48,071 nt of DNA from an uncultured Prevotella sp. (GTDB lineage Bacteria > Bacteroidota > Bacteroidia > Bacteroidales > Bacteroidaceae): assembly GCA_902798285.1 (NCBI GenBank), contig CADBVZ010000024.1, positions 1 through 48,071 on the forward strand, in the 5' to 3' direction. Positions 24,852 to 35,341 of the stretch are shown here, in pieces; the first letter of the stretch is position 1; the number at the start of each line of letters is the position of its first letter. The notes under the pieces are model-generated. The model searched no databases, had not been told where the DNA came from, and was given only the letters and a program-made list of their open reading frames with translations. The translations under genes and the position numbers were made by a program.

Positions 24852-24887
24852 AAGCATAAGCCCGACGCAATCACTGCGTCGGGCTTA
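24852..24887 (-). terminator. Terminator of the dapF-dapL-glnN operon
   Basis: A 13-bp perfect stem (TAAGCCCGACGCA 24857-24869, complement 24875-24887) with a 5-nt loop. The T-run (GCTTTTTCTT) follows on the minus strand, so it mainly serves glnN; the convergent esterase may share the hairpin. Confidence 0.85.
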
Positions 24888-24919
24888 CTAGCAAGCATCT
24901 TACAATCAAATGTCGAATA

Positions 24920-27136
24920 TTATCTTATGAACAGCAATTCACGATACTTGGGAAGTGGCCAGAGCGAATCATCGACGATGAGTTCAAGCTTGTCGATCTC
25001 GTAACGGATGGTGTCGAGCTTCGGCTCTACCTTGTCGTGGTAGGCAATGGCCTTCTCATGTTCATCCTCAATCTTGTTAGCCAACTTGCGGGCATTGACA
25101 AGTTCCTCTACACCCTTCTCGATGGCGTTGGTGCGCTCAGCAATCTCCTCGATGATCTTGAGGTTGCGGGCATTCAACTTGTCGGCCTTGTCGACGGGGA
25201 ATACCGTTGATACGCTATCCACGTTCTTCAGCAGAGCGCTCTGGTAGCGTGTGGCCACAGGGATGATATGGTTCATAGAGAGGTCACCCAGTACACGGGC
25301 CTCAATCTGAATCTTCTTGGTGTAGGTCTCCCATTTCACCTCGTTGCGGGCCTCGAGTTCCTTCTTGGTCATCACACCCAGGCTCTCGAACATCTTAATG
25401 CTCGACTCGTCGAGGTAACGCTCAAAGATCTTCGGACAAGACTTCTCCACGTCGAGTCCGCGCTTCTCAGCCTCGATCACCCACTCGTCAGAGTAGCCGT
25501 TACCATCGAAGCGGATGGGCTTACAGGTCTTGATATCCTCGCGGAGCACGTCGATGATGGCGTGGAATACAGCGCTGTGACCAGTACCTGCGAGTTTCTT
25601 CTCGAACTCAGGAATGCGGGCGTCAACACGCTTCTTGAAGTCTACCAGAGCCTCGGCAACGGCTGAGTTCAGGGCAATCATGGCGCTGGCGCAGTTGGCC
25701 TCAGAACCTACGGCACGGAACTCGAAACGGTTACCTGTGAAGGCGAATGGTGACGTACGGTTACGATCGGTGTTATCGATGAGCAACTCAGGAATCTCGG
25801 GAATATCCATCTTCAGACCCTGCTTGCCAGCCATAGCGAGGATATCATCCTTGTCGGCCATCTCGATGTGGTCGAGCAGTTCTGATACCTGCTTGCCGAG
25901 GAATGAAGATACGATGGCGGGAGGTGCCTCGTTGGCGCCCAGACGATGAGCGTTGGTAGCACTCATGATAGAGGCCTTGAGCAGACCGTTGTGCTTGTAT
26001 ACACCCATCAGGGTCTCAACGATGAACGTAGCGAAACGCAGGTTAGCCTCGGGAGTCTTGCCAGGAGCGTGGAGCAGAATGCCGTTATCGGTTGAGAGGC
26101 TCCAGTTGTTGTGCTTACCTGATCCGTTGATGCCAGCGAAGGGCTTCTCGTGGAGCAGTACGCGGAAACCATGCTTGCGGGCCACGCGCTTCATGACTGA
26201 CATGAGCAGCATATTGTGGTCGACAGCCAGGTTGGTCTCCTCGAAGATAGGTGCCAACTCAAACTGGTTGGGGGCTACCTCGTTGTGACGGGTCTTACAG
26301 GGGATGCCTAAGGCCAGAGCCTCGAACTCCAGATCCTTCATGAAGGCCTGAACACGCTCGGGGATAGATCCGAAGTAGTGGTCGTCCATCTGCTGGTTCT
26401 TGGCAGAGTCGTGTCCCATGAGGGTACGGCCCGTGAGCAGCAGGTCAGGACGTGCGGCATAGAGACCCTCGTCGACGAGGAAGTACTCCTGCTCCCAACC
26501 GAGGTTAGAGGTAACCTTCTTTACAGCGGGATCAAAGTAATGGCATACATCGGTGGCTGCTACGTTCACGGCATGCAGGGCGCGAAGCAGCGGAGCCTTA
26601 TAGTCGAGTGCCTCACCGCTGTAAGAGATGAATACGGTGGGGATACAGAGTGTATCGTCGATGATGAATACAGGTGATGTGGGATCCCAGGCAGAGTAAC
26701 CGCGAGCCTCAAAGGTAGAGCGGATACCACCAGAGGGGAATGAAGAAGCATCGGGCTCCTGCTGAACGAGCAGCTTGCCGGTGAACTCCTCAACCATGCC
26801 ACCCTTGCCGTCGTGCTCAATGAATGAGTCGTGCTTCTCGGCGGTGCCTTCGGTCAGAGGCTGGAACCAGTGTGTATAGTGAGTAACACCATTCTCGGTG
26901 GCCCACTGCTTCATGCCTGCAGCCACTGCATCGGCAATGGTACGGTCAAGACGGGCACCATTGTCCATCACGTCGATCATCTTCTCATAGACGTCCTTGG
27001 GCAGGTACTTGTACATCTTCTCACGGTTGAAGACCTTGCTACCAAAAAACTTAGCGGGTCTCTCACTTGGTGTTTTTACGTCGAGCGGCTTCTTCTTGAA
27101 AGCCTCACCGACAACCTGAAATCTTAATGCTTCCAT
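24920..27136 (-). CDS. glnN: Glutamine synthetase type III
   Basis: 738 aa, the length of GSIII (about 700-740), far above type I. It makes glutamine from glutamate, ammonia and ATP in the cytoplasm. GSIII signatures: N-terminal VPSERPAKFFGS-like segment (TPSERPAKFFGSKVF), FPSGGIRSTFEARGY, NEVAPNQFELAPIFEE, GINGSGKHNNWSL and NRTSPFAFTGNRFEFRA, which carry the nucleotide- and metal-binding residues. It follows dapL by 12 nt. A nitrogen-type repeat array stands before dapF, so glnN expression should follow nitrogen state. Confidence 0.96.
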   Translation of the reverse strand: MEALRFQVVGEAFKKKPLDVKTPSERPAKFFGSKVFNREKMYKYLPKDVYEKMIDVMDNGARLDRTIADAVAAGMKQWATENGVTHYTHWFQPLTEGTAEKHDSFIEHDGKGGMVEEFTGKLLVQQEPDASSFPSGGIRSTFEARGYSAWDPTSPVFIIDDTLCIPTVFISYSGEALDYKAPLLRALHAVNVAATDVCHYFDPAVKKVTSNLGWEQEYFLVDEGLYAARPDLLLTGRTLMGHDSAKNQQMDDHYFGSIPERVQAFMKDLEFEALALGIPCKTRHNEVAPNQFELAPIFEETNLAVDHNMLLMSVMKRVARKHGFRVLLHEKPFAGINGSGKHNNWSLSTDNGILLHAPGKTPEANLRFATFIVETLMGVYKHNGLLKASIMSATNAHRLGANEAPPAIVSSFLGKQVSELLDHIEMADKDDILAMAGKQGLKMDIPEIPELLIDNTDRNRTSPFAFTGNRFEFRAVGSEANCASAMIALNSAVAEALVDFKKRVDARIPEFEKKLAGTGHSAVFHAIIDVLREDIKTCKPIRFDGNGYSDEWVIEAEKRGLDVEKSCPKIFERYLDESSIKMFESLGVMTKKELEARNEVKWETYTKKIQIEARVLGDLSMNHIIPVATRYQSALLKNVDSVSTVFPVDKADKLNARNLKIIEEIAERTNAIEKGVEELVNARKLANKIEDEHEKAIAYHDKVEPKLDTIRYEIDKLELIVDDSLWPLPKYRELLFIR

Positions 27137-27148
27137 AATTTGTGATGT

Positions 27149-28384
27149 TTAATGTGATTTAGTCCAGTTTTCTATTCTCTCAAGTGCCTCTTCGGTCTTC
27201 TCATGACTTCCGAAAGCGGTGAATCGTACATAGCCTTCGCCAGCAGGACCGAAGCCTACGCCAGGGGTACATACTACGTTGGCTCCGTAGAGCAGGTTCT
27301 CGAAGAACTGCCATGAGCCGCTGGCGTCGGGAGTACGCATCCAGATGTAAGGGGCATTTTCGCCACCATACACCTCGTAGCCGAGCGAGCGGAGGGTGCT
27401 GAGCATCTTGTGGGCGTTCTGCATGTAGTAGCCAATGGTTGCCTTTACCTGCTCCTTGCCTTCGGGCGTGTAGATAGCCTCGGCGGCGCGTTGCGAGATG
27501 TAGCTGGTGCCATTGAACTTGGTGCACTGACGACGGTACCACAGAGGATTGAGCGGAATGCGCTCGCCTGTAAGTGTAGAGGCAGTGAGTTCCTTCGGCA
27601 CGATGGTGTAGCCACAGCGGATACCTGTGAAACCGGCAGTCTTGGAGTAGGAGTGGAACTCGATGGCACAACGGCGTGCTCCACGTATCTCGTAGATAGA
27701 GTGGGGGATGTTGTCGTCCTGGATATAAGCCTGGTAAGCAGCATCATAGAAGATGAGCGTATCGTTCTTCAGGGCGTAGTTCACCCACTTACGAAGTTCT
27801 TCCTTGGTGATAACCATACCCGTGGGGTTGTTAGGGTAGCAGAGGTAGATCACATCCACACGGCGCTCAGGAATCTTGGGTACGAATCCGTTCTCGGCGG
27901 TACATGGCATATAGATGACATTCGACCACTTGCCGTCTTCCACCGTTCCGGCTCGACCTATCATGACGTTCGAGTCGATATACACGGGGTAGATGGGGTC
28001 GGTAACACCGATGGAGTTGTCCCAGCGGATGAGTTCCTGAATGTTACCTGTATCGCTCTTGGCACCATCGTTTACAAAGATCTCATCGATGTCGAGGTGG
28101 ATGCCACGAGGCAGAAAGTCGTTCTTCAGGATGGCCTCGCGCAGGAAATCGTAACCCTGCTCGGGGCCGTAACCCCTGAAGCCCTCGGCAGTACCCATCT
28201 CGTCGGCAGCCTTGTGCATGGCCTCGATGACGGCAGGACAGAGGGGTTGGGTGACATCGCCAATGCCCAACGAGATGACGTCGGCCTTGGGATGCATCAC
28301 CTTGAAGGCGTTCACCTTCTTGGCTATATCTGCAAACAGGTAGTTGTTCGGCAGCTTCAGGAAATGTTCGTTTACTAATGCCAT
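27149..28384 (-). CDS. dapL: LL-diaminopimelate aminotransferase
   Basis: 411 aa from ATG 28384 (MALVNEHFLKLP), the standard DapL N-terminus. The frame is open to 28429 but that would overlap dapF. DapL converts tetrahydrodipicolinate to LL-diaminopimelate with glutamate as amino donor, in lysine and peptidoglycan synthesis. PLP fold type I: the Lys Schiff-base segment is SYSKTAGFTGIRCGY; YLCYPNNPTGMV is the Asn/Pro motif of class I aminotransferases. It lies between dapF (next step of the same path) and glnN, 22 and 12 nt apart. Confidence 0.96.
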   Translation of the reverse strand: MALVNEHFLKLPNNYLFADIAKKVNAFKVMHPKADVISLGIGDVTQPLCPAVIEAMHKAADEMGTAEGFRGYGPEQGYDFLREAILKNDFLPRGIHLDIDEIFVNDGAKSDTGNIQELIRWDNSIGVTDPIYPVYIDSNVMIGRAGTVEDGKWSNVIYMPCTAENGFVPKIPERRVDVIYLCYPNNPTGMVITKEELRKWVNYALKNDTLIFYDAAYQAYIQDDNIPHSIYEIRGARRCAIEFHSYSKTAGFTGIRCGYTIVPKELTASTLTGERIPLNPLWYRRQCTKFNGTSYISQRAAEAIYTPEGKEQVKATIGYYMQNAHKMLSTLRSLGYEVYGGENAPYIWMRTPDASGSWQFFENLLYGANVVCTPGVGFGPAGEGYVRFTAFGSHEKTEEALERIENWTKSH

Positions 28385-28406
28385 ATTTTTTATTGATAAT
28401 TGCAAA

Positions 28407-29225
28407 TTAAATCTCGATTTCTCCATCAAAGACGAAGGTAGCGGGGCCCGTCATATAGACATGGTTATCGCTTTCGCGCCACTCGATGGTGAGGGTACCT
28501 CCGTCCATAACGATCTGTGAGGTTCGGGGCGCACGACCCGTTACCACAGCGGCTACGGCGGTGGCACAGGCACCTGTGCCGCAAGCCTGGGTGATGCCGC
28601 TTCCGCGCTCCCATACACGGGTGCGGATAGTACCGTCGTCCTCAATACGGGCAAACTCGATGTTACAACGTTGCGGAAAGGCAGGATGCTGCTCCAAGAT
28701 ACGACCTGTCTCGCCAACCTGGTCAACATCGTCGGTAAAGACTACGAAATGTGGATTGCCCATGGATACGAAAGTGCCCTGGGATAGTCCGCGATGGGCC
28801 AGATACTGTGACTCGTCTTCGAGTTTCGGTTCGAGCATATCGACCGTAACACTCTCAACGGTATCGCCATCAATATGCAACCATAGGGTCTTGACACCTG
28901 AGAGCGTCAATAGACGAATCTCCGTCTTCTGAGTCAGTCCGCGTTCGTAAAGGTATTTGCCGATACACCGTGATGCATTGCCGCACATCATGGCTTCAGA
29001 GCCGTCGGCATTGAAAATGCGCATGGTATAGTCGGCCTCAGGAACAGACGATTTCCCAATGAGCACCAGACCGTCGGAACCGATGCCTTTATAGCGGTTG
29101 CTCCACAGGCGGGCGGCCTTCGAAGGATCGGGCACGTCATACTCCATCGTGTTGACGTAGATGTAGTCGTTGCCACAACCATGCATCTTCGTGAATCCGA
29201 TTTTCCGTGTCGCTTTGCTGTTCAT
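28407..29225 (-). CDS. dapF: Diaminopimelate epimerase
   Basis: 272 aa. Cofactor-free racemase that converts LL- to meso-diaminopimelate. Two catalytic Cys are visible: one in MMCGNASRC (about residue 81) and one in QACGTGAC (about residue 215). [12 protein letters not shown] is the typical N-terminus. First gene of dapF-dapL-glnN. It draws glutamate-derived nitrogen into the cell wall together with the glutamine synthetase. Promoter TAATTTTG at 29270-29263 and a double 14-mer array further upstream. Confidence 0.96.
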   Translation of the reverse strand: MNSKATRKIGFTKMHGCGNDYIYVNTMEYDVPDPSKAARLWSNRYKGIGSDGLVLIGKSSVPEADYTMRIFNADGSEAMMCGNASRCIGKYLYERGLTQKTEIRLLTLSGVKTLWLHIDGDTVESVTVDMLEPKLEDESQYLAHRGLSQGTFVSMGNPHFVVFTDDVDQVGETGRILEQHPAFPQRCNIEFARIEDDGTIRTRVWERGSGITQACGTGACATAVAAVVTGRAPRTSQIVMDGGTLTIEWRESDNHVYMTGPATFVFDGEIEI

Positions 29226-29262
29226 CGTCTGTTATTATTTACCTTTTGTTATTATCTGGGTG

Positions 29263-29270
29263 CAAAATTA
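29263..29270 (-). promoter_or_regulatory. -7 box of dapF-dapL-glnN
   Basis: Minus strand TAATTTTG. A TTTG at 29293-29290 gives a 19-nt spacer. Its distance to the nearest regulatory 14-mer (29332) is 61 nt, the same as for gltB, pyrG and glnK. Confidence 0.7.
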
Positions 29271-29331
29271 AAGCAAAAAGTTATGATTACAAAACGATTA
29301 ACTACTTTTTGCACCAAGAAATAGTGTCAAA

Positions 29332-29377
29332 CTATCAATTTGTTATCATCACAACGGGTTATCCTTTCAATTTGTAA
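29332..29377 (-). promoter_or_regulatory. Direct-repeat regulatory array upstream of dapF
   Basis: Minus strand 14-mers TAACAAATTGATAG (29345-29332; 13/14 to TTACRRATTGAWAG) and TTACAAATTGAAAG (29377-29364; 14/14), 32 bp apart. A weak third copy (8/14) lies at 29409-29396. Confidence 0.75.
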
Positions 29378-29406
29378 CTACAACGCGGAATTATCTGACG
29401 ATTTCG

Positions 29407-30768
29407 TTACGATTTGATAGTTGCGCCTAGATACTTATCAACCTTGATAGCCGTTTGACGACCGCTGGCCATGGCACGTACCACGAGACTGGCACCGTTG
29501 GCAGCATCGCCGCATACGAAGACATTCTTTGGATACTCCGGATGTTCGGGCTTGAGGAATCCCATGGCCAGGAGCACGAGCTCGGCCTTGATAATCTCTG
29601 GCTTTCCCTTCTCTACCATAATGGGACGTCCGCCTTCGGGATTGGGTTTCCAATCGATCTCCTGAACCTTGACACCTGTAAGTTTACCGTTCTCACCCAA
29701 GAACTCAAGGGTATTGATGTTCCAACGACGGGTACAACCTTCCTCATGACTCGATGTGGTCTTGAGGGTGCGGGGCCAGTTGGGCCAGGGGTTCTGTGGG
29801 TCCTCAGGACCTTCAACGGGTTTGGGCATAATCTCAATCTGGGTTACACTCTTGCAACCCTGACGATGGGCCGTTCCGATACAGTCACTACCTGTATCAC
29901 CACCACCAATCACCAATACATCTTTTCCTTTAGCGGTGATGCGCTCATCCTTTGAGAATTCCATACCGGCGAGTACACGGTTCTGCTGAGCAAGCAGTTC
30001 GAGGGCGAAGTGTACACCCTTCAGTTCGCGACCAGGAGCCTTCAGGTCTCTGGCGGTAGGAGTACCAGTGGCGATGACGACGGCGTCGTAATCAGAGGTA
30101 AGAGTTGAGGGGTCAGAAATCTCTTCACCGTATTTAAACTCAATGCCTTCAGCCTCAAGGAGACGGAGACGGCGGTCGATAATGGCCTTGTTGAGTTTGA
30201 AGTTAGGGATGCCATAGCGGAGCAATCCGCCCACAGCCTCGTTCTTCTCGAATACCGTCACCTGATAACCCATGAGGTTCAGGTCGTTAGCGGCTACAAG
30301 TCCGGCAGGACCGGCACCAATCACAGCCACTTTTTTACCGTTACGTACGATGTCGGTGCGGGGCTGGATATAACCCTCGCGGAAAGCAGCCTCTACGATG
30401 GCAGCCTCGTCTTCGCGGTTAGTAGTTGGCTCGTGGTTGAAACGGTTTAATACACAAGCCTTCTCACAGAGGGCAGGACAGATGCGACCCGTGAACTCTG
30501 GGAAGGGGTTGGTACTGTTGAGCAAGCGATAAGCCTGTTCCCAATCGCCCTTATACAGGGCATCGTTCCACTCAGGAGCCTTGTTGCCCAGCGGACAAGC
30601 CCAGTGGCAGAAGGGTACGCCACAATCCATACAGCGACTAGCCTGTAACTTGCGCTCGCGGGTGCTGAGTGTTTGTTCTACTTCACCGAAATCGTGGATT
30701 CTATCGTGAATCGGACGGTAACCCGCCTCTTGGCGGTGTATCTCTAAAAATGCTTTTGGATTTCCCAT
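29407..30768 (-). CDS. gltD: Glutamate synthase, small subunit
   Basis: 453 aa. It passes electrons from NADPH to the large subunit for glutamate synthesis. The N-terminal [4Fe-4S] region has CMDCGVPFCHWACP and CPALCEKAC. The FAD Rossmann motif is VIGAGPAGLVAA; the NAD(P)H site is VIGGGDTGSDC. Downstream of gltB by 38 nt, co-transcribed. The short gap contains an attaaacattaaag-type simple repeat. Confidence 0.96.
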   Translation of the reverse strand: MGNPKAFLEIHRQEAGYRPIHDRIHDFGEVEQTLSTRERKLQASRCMDCGVPFCHWACPLGNKAPEWNDALYKGDWEQAYRLLNSTNPFPEFTGRICPALCEKACVLNRFNHEPTTNREDEAAIVEAAFREGYIQPRTDIVRNGKKVAVIGAGPAGLVAANDLNLMGYQVTVFEKNEAVGGLLRYGIPNFKLNKAIIDRRLRLLEAEGIEFKYGEEISDPSTLTSDYDAVVIATGTPTARDLKAPGRELKGVHFALELLAQQNRVLAGMEFSKDERITAKGKDVLVIGGGDTGSDCIGTAHRQGCKSVTQIEIMPKPVEGPEDPQNPWPNWPRTLKTTSSHEEGCTRRWNINTLEFLGENGKLTGVKVQEIDWKPNPEGGRPIMVEKGKPEIIKAELVLLAMGFLKPEHPEYPKNVFVCGDAANGASLVVRAMASGRQTAIKVDKYLGATIKS

Positions 30769-30806
30769 CTTAATACATTAAACATTAAAGATTAAACATG
30801 AAATGA

Positions 30807-33800
30807 TTAATAATCGCGCTGGATGTCGGCGATCTTCTCGTGCAGACGTGCCATCTTCTCCTCTTCGAGCACGCGTTTGTACTCGATAGGCACTACCTGG
30901 ATGAAGTCCTCGATATACTTCGAGAAGTTGTCGAGTATGCGACCTGCGAGGGCGGAGCCCGTATGCAGATAGTGCTGACGGATGAGTTCGAGAAGTTCCT
31001 TGCGGCTCACACTGTCTTCGACGAGTGAGAGTTCCACCATATCCATATTACAGAAATAGTCGAAGGTGTGATCTTTGTCGTAGACGTATGCAACACCACC
31101 ACTCATACCAGCGGCGAAGTTACGCCCCGTCTTTCCGAGTACTACCACGCGTCCACCAGTCATATACTCACAACAGTGGTCGCCTGCACCTTCGATCACG
31201 GCGATGGCTCCCGAGTTACGTACACCGAAGCGTTCACCCACCTTACCATTGATATAAAGTTCGCCCGAAGTGGCACCGTAGAGACCAGTGTTACCAGCGA
31301 TGATGTTTTCCTCAGCGCGGAAGTCCTCGCCAGAACGGACGGGTGGCAGAATGCTGATGCGTCCACCGGAGAGACCCTTGCCGAAGTAGTCGTTACATTC
31401 ACCTTCGAGTTTCAGGTTGATACCTTTCACGGCAAAGGCGCCAAACGACTGACCAGCAGAGCCTTTGAACTTGATGTTGATGGTGCTGTCGGGCAGACCA
31501 GCCTCGCCATATTTCTTGGCAATCACTCCCGAGAGCATCGTGGTGACGGCGCGATCAGTATTGCGGATGGCGTAGTCGAGGGTAATCTCCTCCTGATTGT
31601 CGATAGCCTTTTGTGCAGCGCGGATGATTTCCTCGTCCTTTACACCGCTCACTTTTGTGAATGCACCGCGATCCCAGTAGAGGGCCTTGTCGGTTTCGGG
31701 CTTGTGGAGCAGACGGGCGAAGTCGATTGTCTTCTGTTTGTCGGTAGCATTGGTGGTGTCTACCTCAATCAGTTCTGTATGACCAATAATCTCCTTCAGA
31801 CTGTGAACACCAATCTCACAGAGGTATTCGCGTACTTGTTCAGCCAGGAAGGTGAAGAAGTTAACCACATACTCAGCACGACCCTGAAAATGCTTGCGCA
31901 ACTCAGGATTCTGTGTGGCAACACCCATCGGACAGGTATTCGTATTACATTTACGCATCATGACACAACCCAGTACGATGAGGGGAAGCGTACCAAATGA
32001 GAATTCATCGGCACCTAACATAGCCATGATAATCACATCCTTAGCAGTCTTTAGCTGACCATCAGTCTGCAGGCGTACCTGGTTACGCAGACCATTGATA
32101 ACGAGGGTCTGCTGTGTCTCGGCGAGTCCTATCTCGGGTGAGATACCGGCGAAACGCATAGAGGATGCAGGTGAAGCACCCGTACCACCCTCGGCACCTG
32201 AGATGACGATGAGGTCGGCCTTAGCCTTAGCTACACCAGCGGCAATAGTTCCTACGCCACTCTCCGCAACGAGTTTTACACTCACGGCAGCTGTCGGGTT
32301 GATATTCTTGAGGTCGAAGATAAGCTGAGCCAGATCCTCGATAGAATAAATATCATGATGAGGTGGAGGCGAAATCAGCGAGATACCGGGAATAGCGTTA
32401 CGCGTCTTGGCGATAATCTCGTTCACCTTAAATCCGGGCAACTGTCCGCCCTCACCAGGCTTGGCACCTTGTGCCACCTTAATCTGTATCTCCTCTGAAT
32501 TTACCAGGTATTCGGCGGTAACACCGAAACGTCCACTGGCTATCTGCTTGGTCTTGCTCGAGAGACTCACACCATTCACTTCTGTGTGATAGCGGGCATT
32601 ATCCTCACCACCTTCGCCGGTGTTGCTGCGTGTGCCTAACTTGTTCATTGCCAGAGCCAAAGCCTCGTGGGCCTCGATGCTCAAGGCTCCAAACGACATA
32701 GCACCAGTTACAAAATGCTTCACGATTGACTCAACGGGTTCTACCTCGTCGATAGGTGTAGGTTTGGCAGCCTTCTTCCAACCGAAGAAATCGCGGATAA
32801 AGATAGGTGATTCCTTCTCGTCGACAATCTTCGACCAGTCCTTGAACTTCTCGTAGTTGCCCTGACGGGTTGCCAGTTGCAGCTTGGCGATGGTCTCTGG
32901 GTTCCAGGCGTGCTTGATACCATCCTTGCGCCAAGCAAACTGACCCTGATTCTGCAAGAGTGTGTGCTCTTTGGCAGCTTCTTGCAGTCGGATGGCGTCG
33001 CGGGCTATCTCCTTCAGACCTACACCACCGATGGTACTCGTCTCCGTACCGAAGTAACGACGGAGCAGATCCTCGCTCAAGCCGATGCTCTCGAAAATCT
33101 TTGCACCACGATATGAGCGGATGGTCGAGATACCCATTTTCGACATGATTTTCTTCAAACCCTTGTCCACGGCTTTGATGTAGTTCTTCTCTGCCGTAGC
33201 GTACTCCTCCTGAATCTTGTGCTTCTTCACCAGATCGTCGAGGATAGCGAATGTCATATACGGACATAATGCTGATGCACCATAGCCCAGCAACAGGGCG
33301 GCATGCATCGTCTCACGAATCTCACCGCTCTCAACGATCAGCGCCGTTTGCACGCGTTTACCTACACTGATCAGGTAATGGTGCACGGCGCTGACGGCCA
33401 AAAGGCTAGGTATAGCGGCGTGCTTCTCGTCGATGTCGCGATCGGAAAGGATGATGTAGTTTACACCCTCGTCCACACTCTCCTCAGCCTCCTTACAAAG
33501 GTCGTCGAGAGCCTGACGGAGTCCCTCTTCGCCTTTCGCAATCTCGAAGAGCATCGCTAACTTCTTGGTGTTGAATCCCTTGTAGCGGATGTTGCATAAT
33601 ATATCAAGTTGTGTGTTGGTCAATACGGGCTGGGGCAGACGTACCATCTTACAGTTCGAAGCATCGGGTGTAAGAATGTTGGTACCTACGGCGCCGATGT
33701 ACTCTGTCAACGACATTACCAGTTCCTCGCGGATAGGATCGATGGCGGGGTTCGTTACCTGGGCAAACTGCTGACGGAAGTAGTTGAACAGTACCTGAGG

Positions 33801-35300
33801 ACGGTCTGAGATAACAGCCAGCGGGGTGTCGTTACCCATAGCGGCTACGGGCTCCTGACCAGCTGTGGCCATCGGGATAATGGTCTTGTCGATATCCTCC
33901 TGACCGAAGCCGAAGGTGACGAGCTTCTGCTCGAAGTCGTTCACGCTGTTTTCTACCTTTCGACCACTCTTCAGCTTCTCCAGTTGTACGCGGTTCTCGT
34001 TTAGCCACTCACGATAGGGATGAGCCTTGGCGAGTTGCTCCTTGATCTCACCATCGTAGTAGATCTTTCCTTCCTGGGTGTCGATGAGCAGAATCTTACC
34101 GGGTTGCAGACGGCCCTTCGATACCACGTCGCCAGGTTCGAAGTCCATCACGCCAACCTCTGAAGCTACTACCATCATACCATTCTTGGTAATGGTGTAG
34201 CGGCTGGGGCGCAAACCGTTTCTATCCAGCATACCTCCTGCATAGCGTCCATCGCTGAACAACAGTGCGGCAGGACCGTCCCACGGCTCCATGAGGATGG
34301 AGTGGTACTCATAGAATGCCTTCAGATCCTCGCTGATGGGGTTCTTGTCGTTGAAGCTCTCAGGCACCAGGATAGCCATGGCCTGAGGCAATGAGAGTCC
34401 GCTCAGCATCAGGAATTCGAACACGTTGTCGAGTGAGGCAGAGTCGCTCATGCCTTCCTGCACGATGGGGCGCAGATCCTTGATATCGCCCAGGGCCTCA
34501 CTGTTCAGTACACTCTCGCGAGCCTTCATCCAACCGCGATTACCGCGAATGGTGTTAATCTCACCATTGTGAGCTAACAGACGGAAGGGCTGAGCCAGCT
34601 TCCACTTGGGGAAGGTGTTTGTGGAGAAGCGTGAGTGAACCAGTGCCAATCCACTTGTGAAGTAATCGTTCGACAAATCAGGGAAATAGCGACGCAGCTG
34701 TCCGCTGGTCAGCATTCCCTTATAGATAATATTCTTGTTCGACAGTGAGCAGATATAAAAATCCTCATTGTCGATGCGGTTTTCAATCCTCTTGCGTACC
34801 TTATATAATATACGCTCGAATACGGGCACATCCTCATCCGATATACCTGTTACGAAAATCTGTTTGATGTCGGGTTCCACCTCGCGGGCTGCTGCTCCCA
34901 GAACTTCAGGGTTCGTAGGAACTGCTCTCAGGTGCATCAGCTGTAATCCCTCGCGCTCAATCTCCTCGATCATCACACTCAGAATGTCCTGCTGGGCCTT
35001 TGCCTCTTTGGGAAGGAACACCAGTCCGGTGCCGTACTTTCCTTTCTCTGGTACGGGAATGCCCTGTAACAAAATAAACTCATGGGGTATCTGAATCATG
35101 ATGCCGGCACCATCGCCAGTCTTGTCGCGTGTCTCAGCACCACGGTGCTCCATGTTTTCCAACACCTTTAACGCATTGTCTACCAATTCGTGGCTCTTGT
35201 TGCCGTGGATGTTTACTACCATACCCACACCACAGGCATCATGCTCATACGCTTGTTGGTAGAGTCCATTTTCTTGGTCCATTTTCTTACTTTTTGTCAT
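30807..35300 (-). CDS. gltB: Glutamate synthase, large subunit
   Basis: 1497 aa from ATG 35300 (MTKSKKMDQENG). The frame is open to 35363 but the -7 box at 35349-35342 lies inside that extension; ATG 35282 is also possible. It makes two glutamates from glutamine and 2-oxoglutarate. Cys23 (HDACGVG) becomes the N-terminal Ntn nucleophile after removal of a short propeptide. The FMN/synthase domain has GEGGEDNARYHTE and GAEGGTGASP; the 3Fe-4S cluster is bound by C-x5-C-x4-C in CVMMRKCNTNTC. The C-terminal GXGXG domain contains repeated Gly patterns. Operon gltB-gltD. Confidence 0.96.
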   Translation of the reverse strand: MTKSKKMDQENGLYQQAYEHDACGVGMVVNIHGNKSHELVDNALKVLENMEHRGAETRDKTGDGAGIMIQIPHEFILLQGIPVPEKGKYGTGLVFLPKEAKAQQDILSVMIEEIEREGLQLMHLRAVPTNPEVLGAAAREVEPDIKQIFVTGISDEDVPVFERILYKVRKRIENRIDNEDFYICSLSNKNIIYKGMLTSGQLRRYFPDLSNDYFTSGLALVHSRFSTNTFPKWKLAQPFRLLAHNGEINTIRGNRGWMKARESVLNSEALGDIKDLRPIVQEGMSDSASLDNVFEFLMLSGLSLPQAMAILVPESFNDKNPISEDLKAFYEYHSILMEPWDGPAALLFSDGRYAGGMLDRNGLRPSRYTITKNGMMVVASEVGVMDFEPGDVVSKGRLQPGKILLIDTQEGKIYYDGEIKEQLAKAHPYREWLNENRVQLEKLKSGRKVENSVNDFEQKLVTFGFGQEDIDKTIIPMATAGQEPVAAMGNDTPLAVISDRPQVLFNYFRQQFAQVTNPAIDPIREELVMSLTEYIGAVGTNILTPDASNCKMVRLPQPVLTNTQLDILCNIRYKGFNTKKLAMLFEIAKGEEGLRQALDDLCKEAEESVDEGVNYIILSDRDIDEKHAAIPSLLAVSAVHHYLISVGKRVQTALIVESGEIRETMHAALLLGYGASALCPYMTFAILDDLVKKHKIQEEYATAEKNYIKAVDKGLKKIMSKMGISTIRSYRGAKIFESIGLSEDLLRRYFGTETSTIGGVGLKEIARDAIRLQEAAKEHTLLQNQGQFAWRKDGIKHAWNPETIAKLQLATRQGNYEKFKDWSKIVDEKESPIFIRDFFGWKKAAKPTPIDEVEPVESIVKHFVTGAMSFGALSIEAHEALALAMNKLGTRSNTGEGGEDNARYHTEVNGVSLSSKTKQIASGRFGVTAEYLVNSEEIQIKVAQGAKPGEGGQLPGFKVNEIIAKTRNAIPGISLISPPPHHDIYSIEDLAQLIFDLKNINPTAAVSVKLVAESGVGTIAAGVAKAKADLIVISGAEGGTGASPASSMRFAGISPEIGLAETQQTLVINGLRNQVRLQTDGQLKTAKDVIIMAMLGADEFSFGTLPLIVLGCVMMRKCNTNTCPMGVATQNPELRKHFQGRAEYVVNFFTFLAEQVREYLCEIGVHSLKEIIGHTELIEVDTTNATDKQKTIDFARLLHKPETDKALYWDRGAFTKVSGVKDEEIIRAAQKAIDNQEEITLDYAIRNTDRAVTTMLSGVIAKKYGEAGLPDSTINIKFKGSAGQSFGAFAVKGINLKLEGECNDYFGKGLSGGRISILPPVRSGEDFRAEENIIAGNTGLYGATSGELYINGKVGERFGVRNSGAIAVIEGAGDHCCEYMTGGRVVVLGKTGRNFAAGMSGGVAYVYDKDHTFDYFCNMDMVELSLVEDSVSRKELLELIRQHYLHTGSALAGRILDNFSKYIEDFIQVVPIEYKRVLEEEKMARLHEKIADIQRDY

Positions 35301-35341
35301 ATTATCCTTACTTTTACTTTCTTTCTGTTCAATTTCGGCTG

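Noticed and set aside
24857-24887. Regulatory hairpin or riboswitch
   Set aside because: A simple perfect stem with a T-run on the glnN side, between convergent genes: an ordinary terminator.
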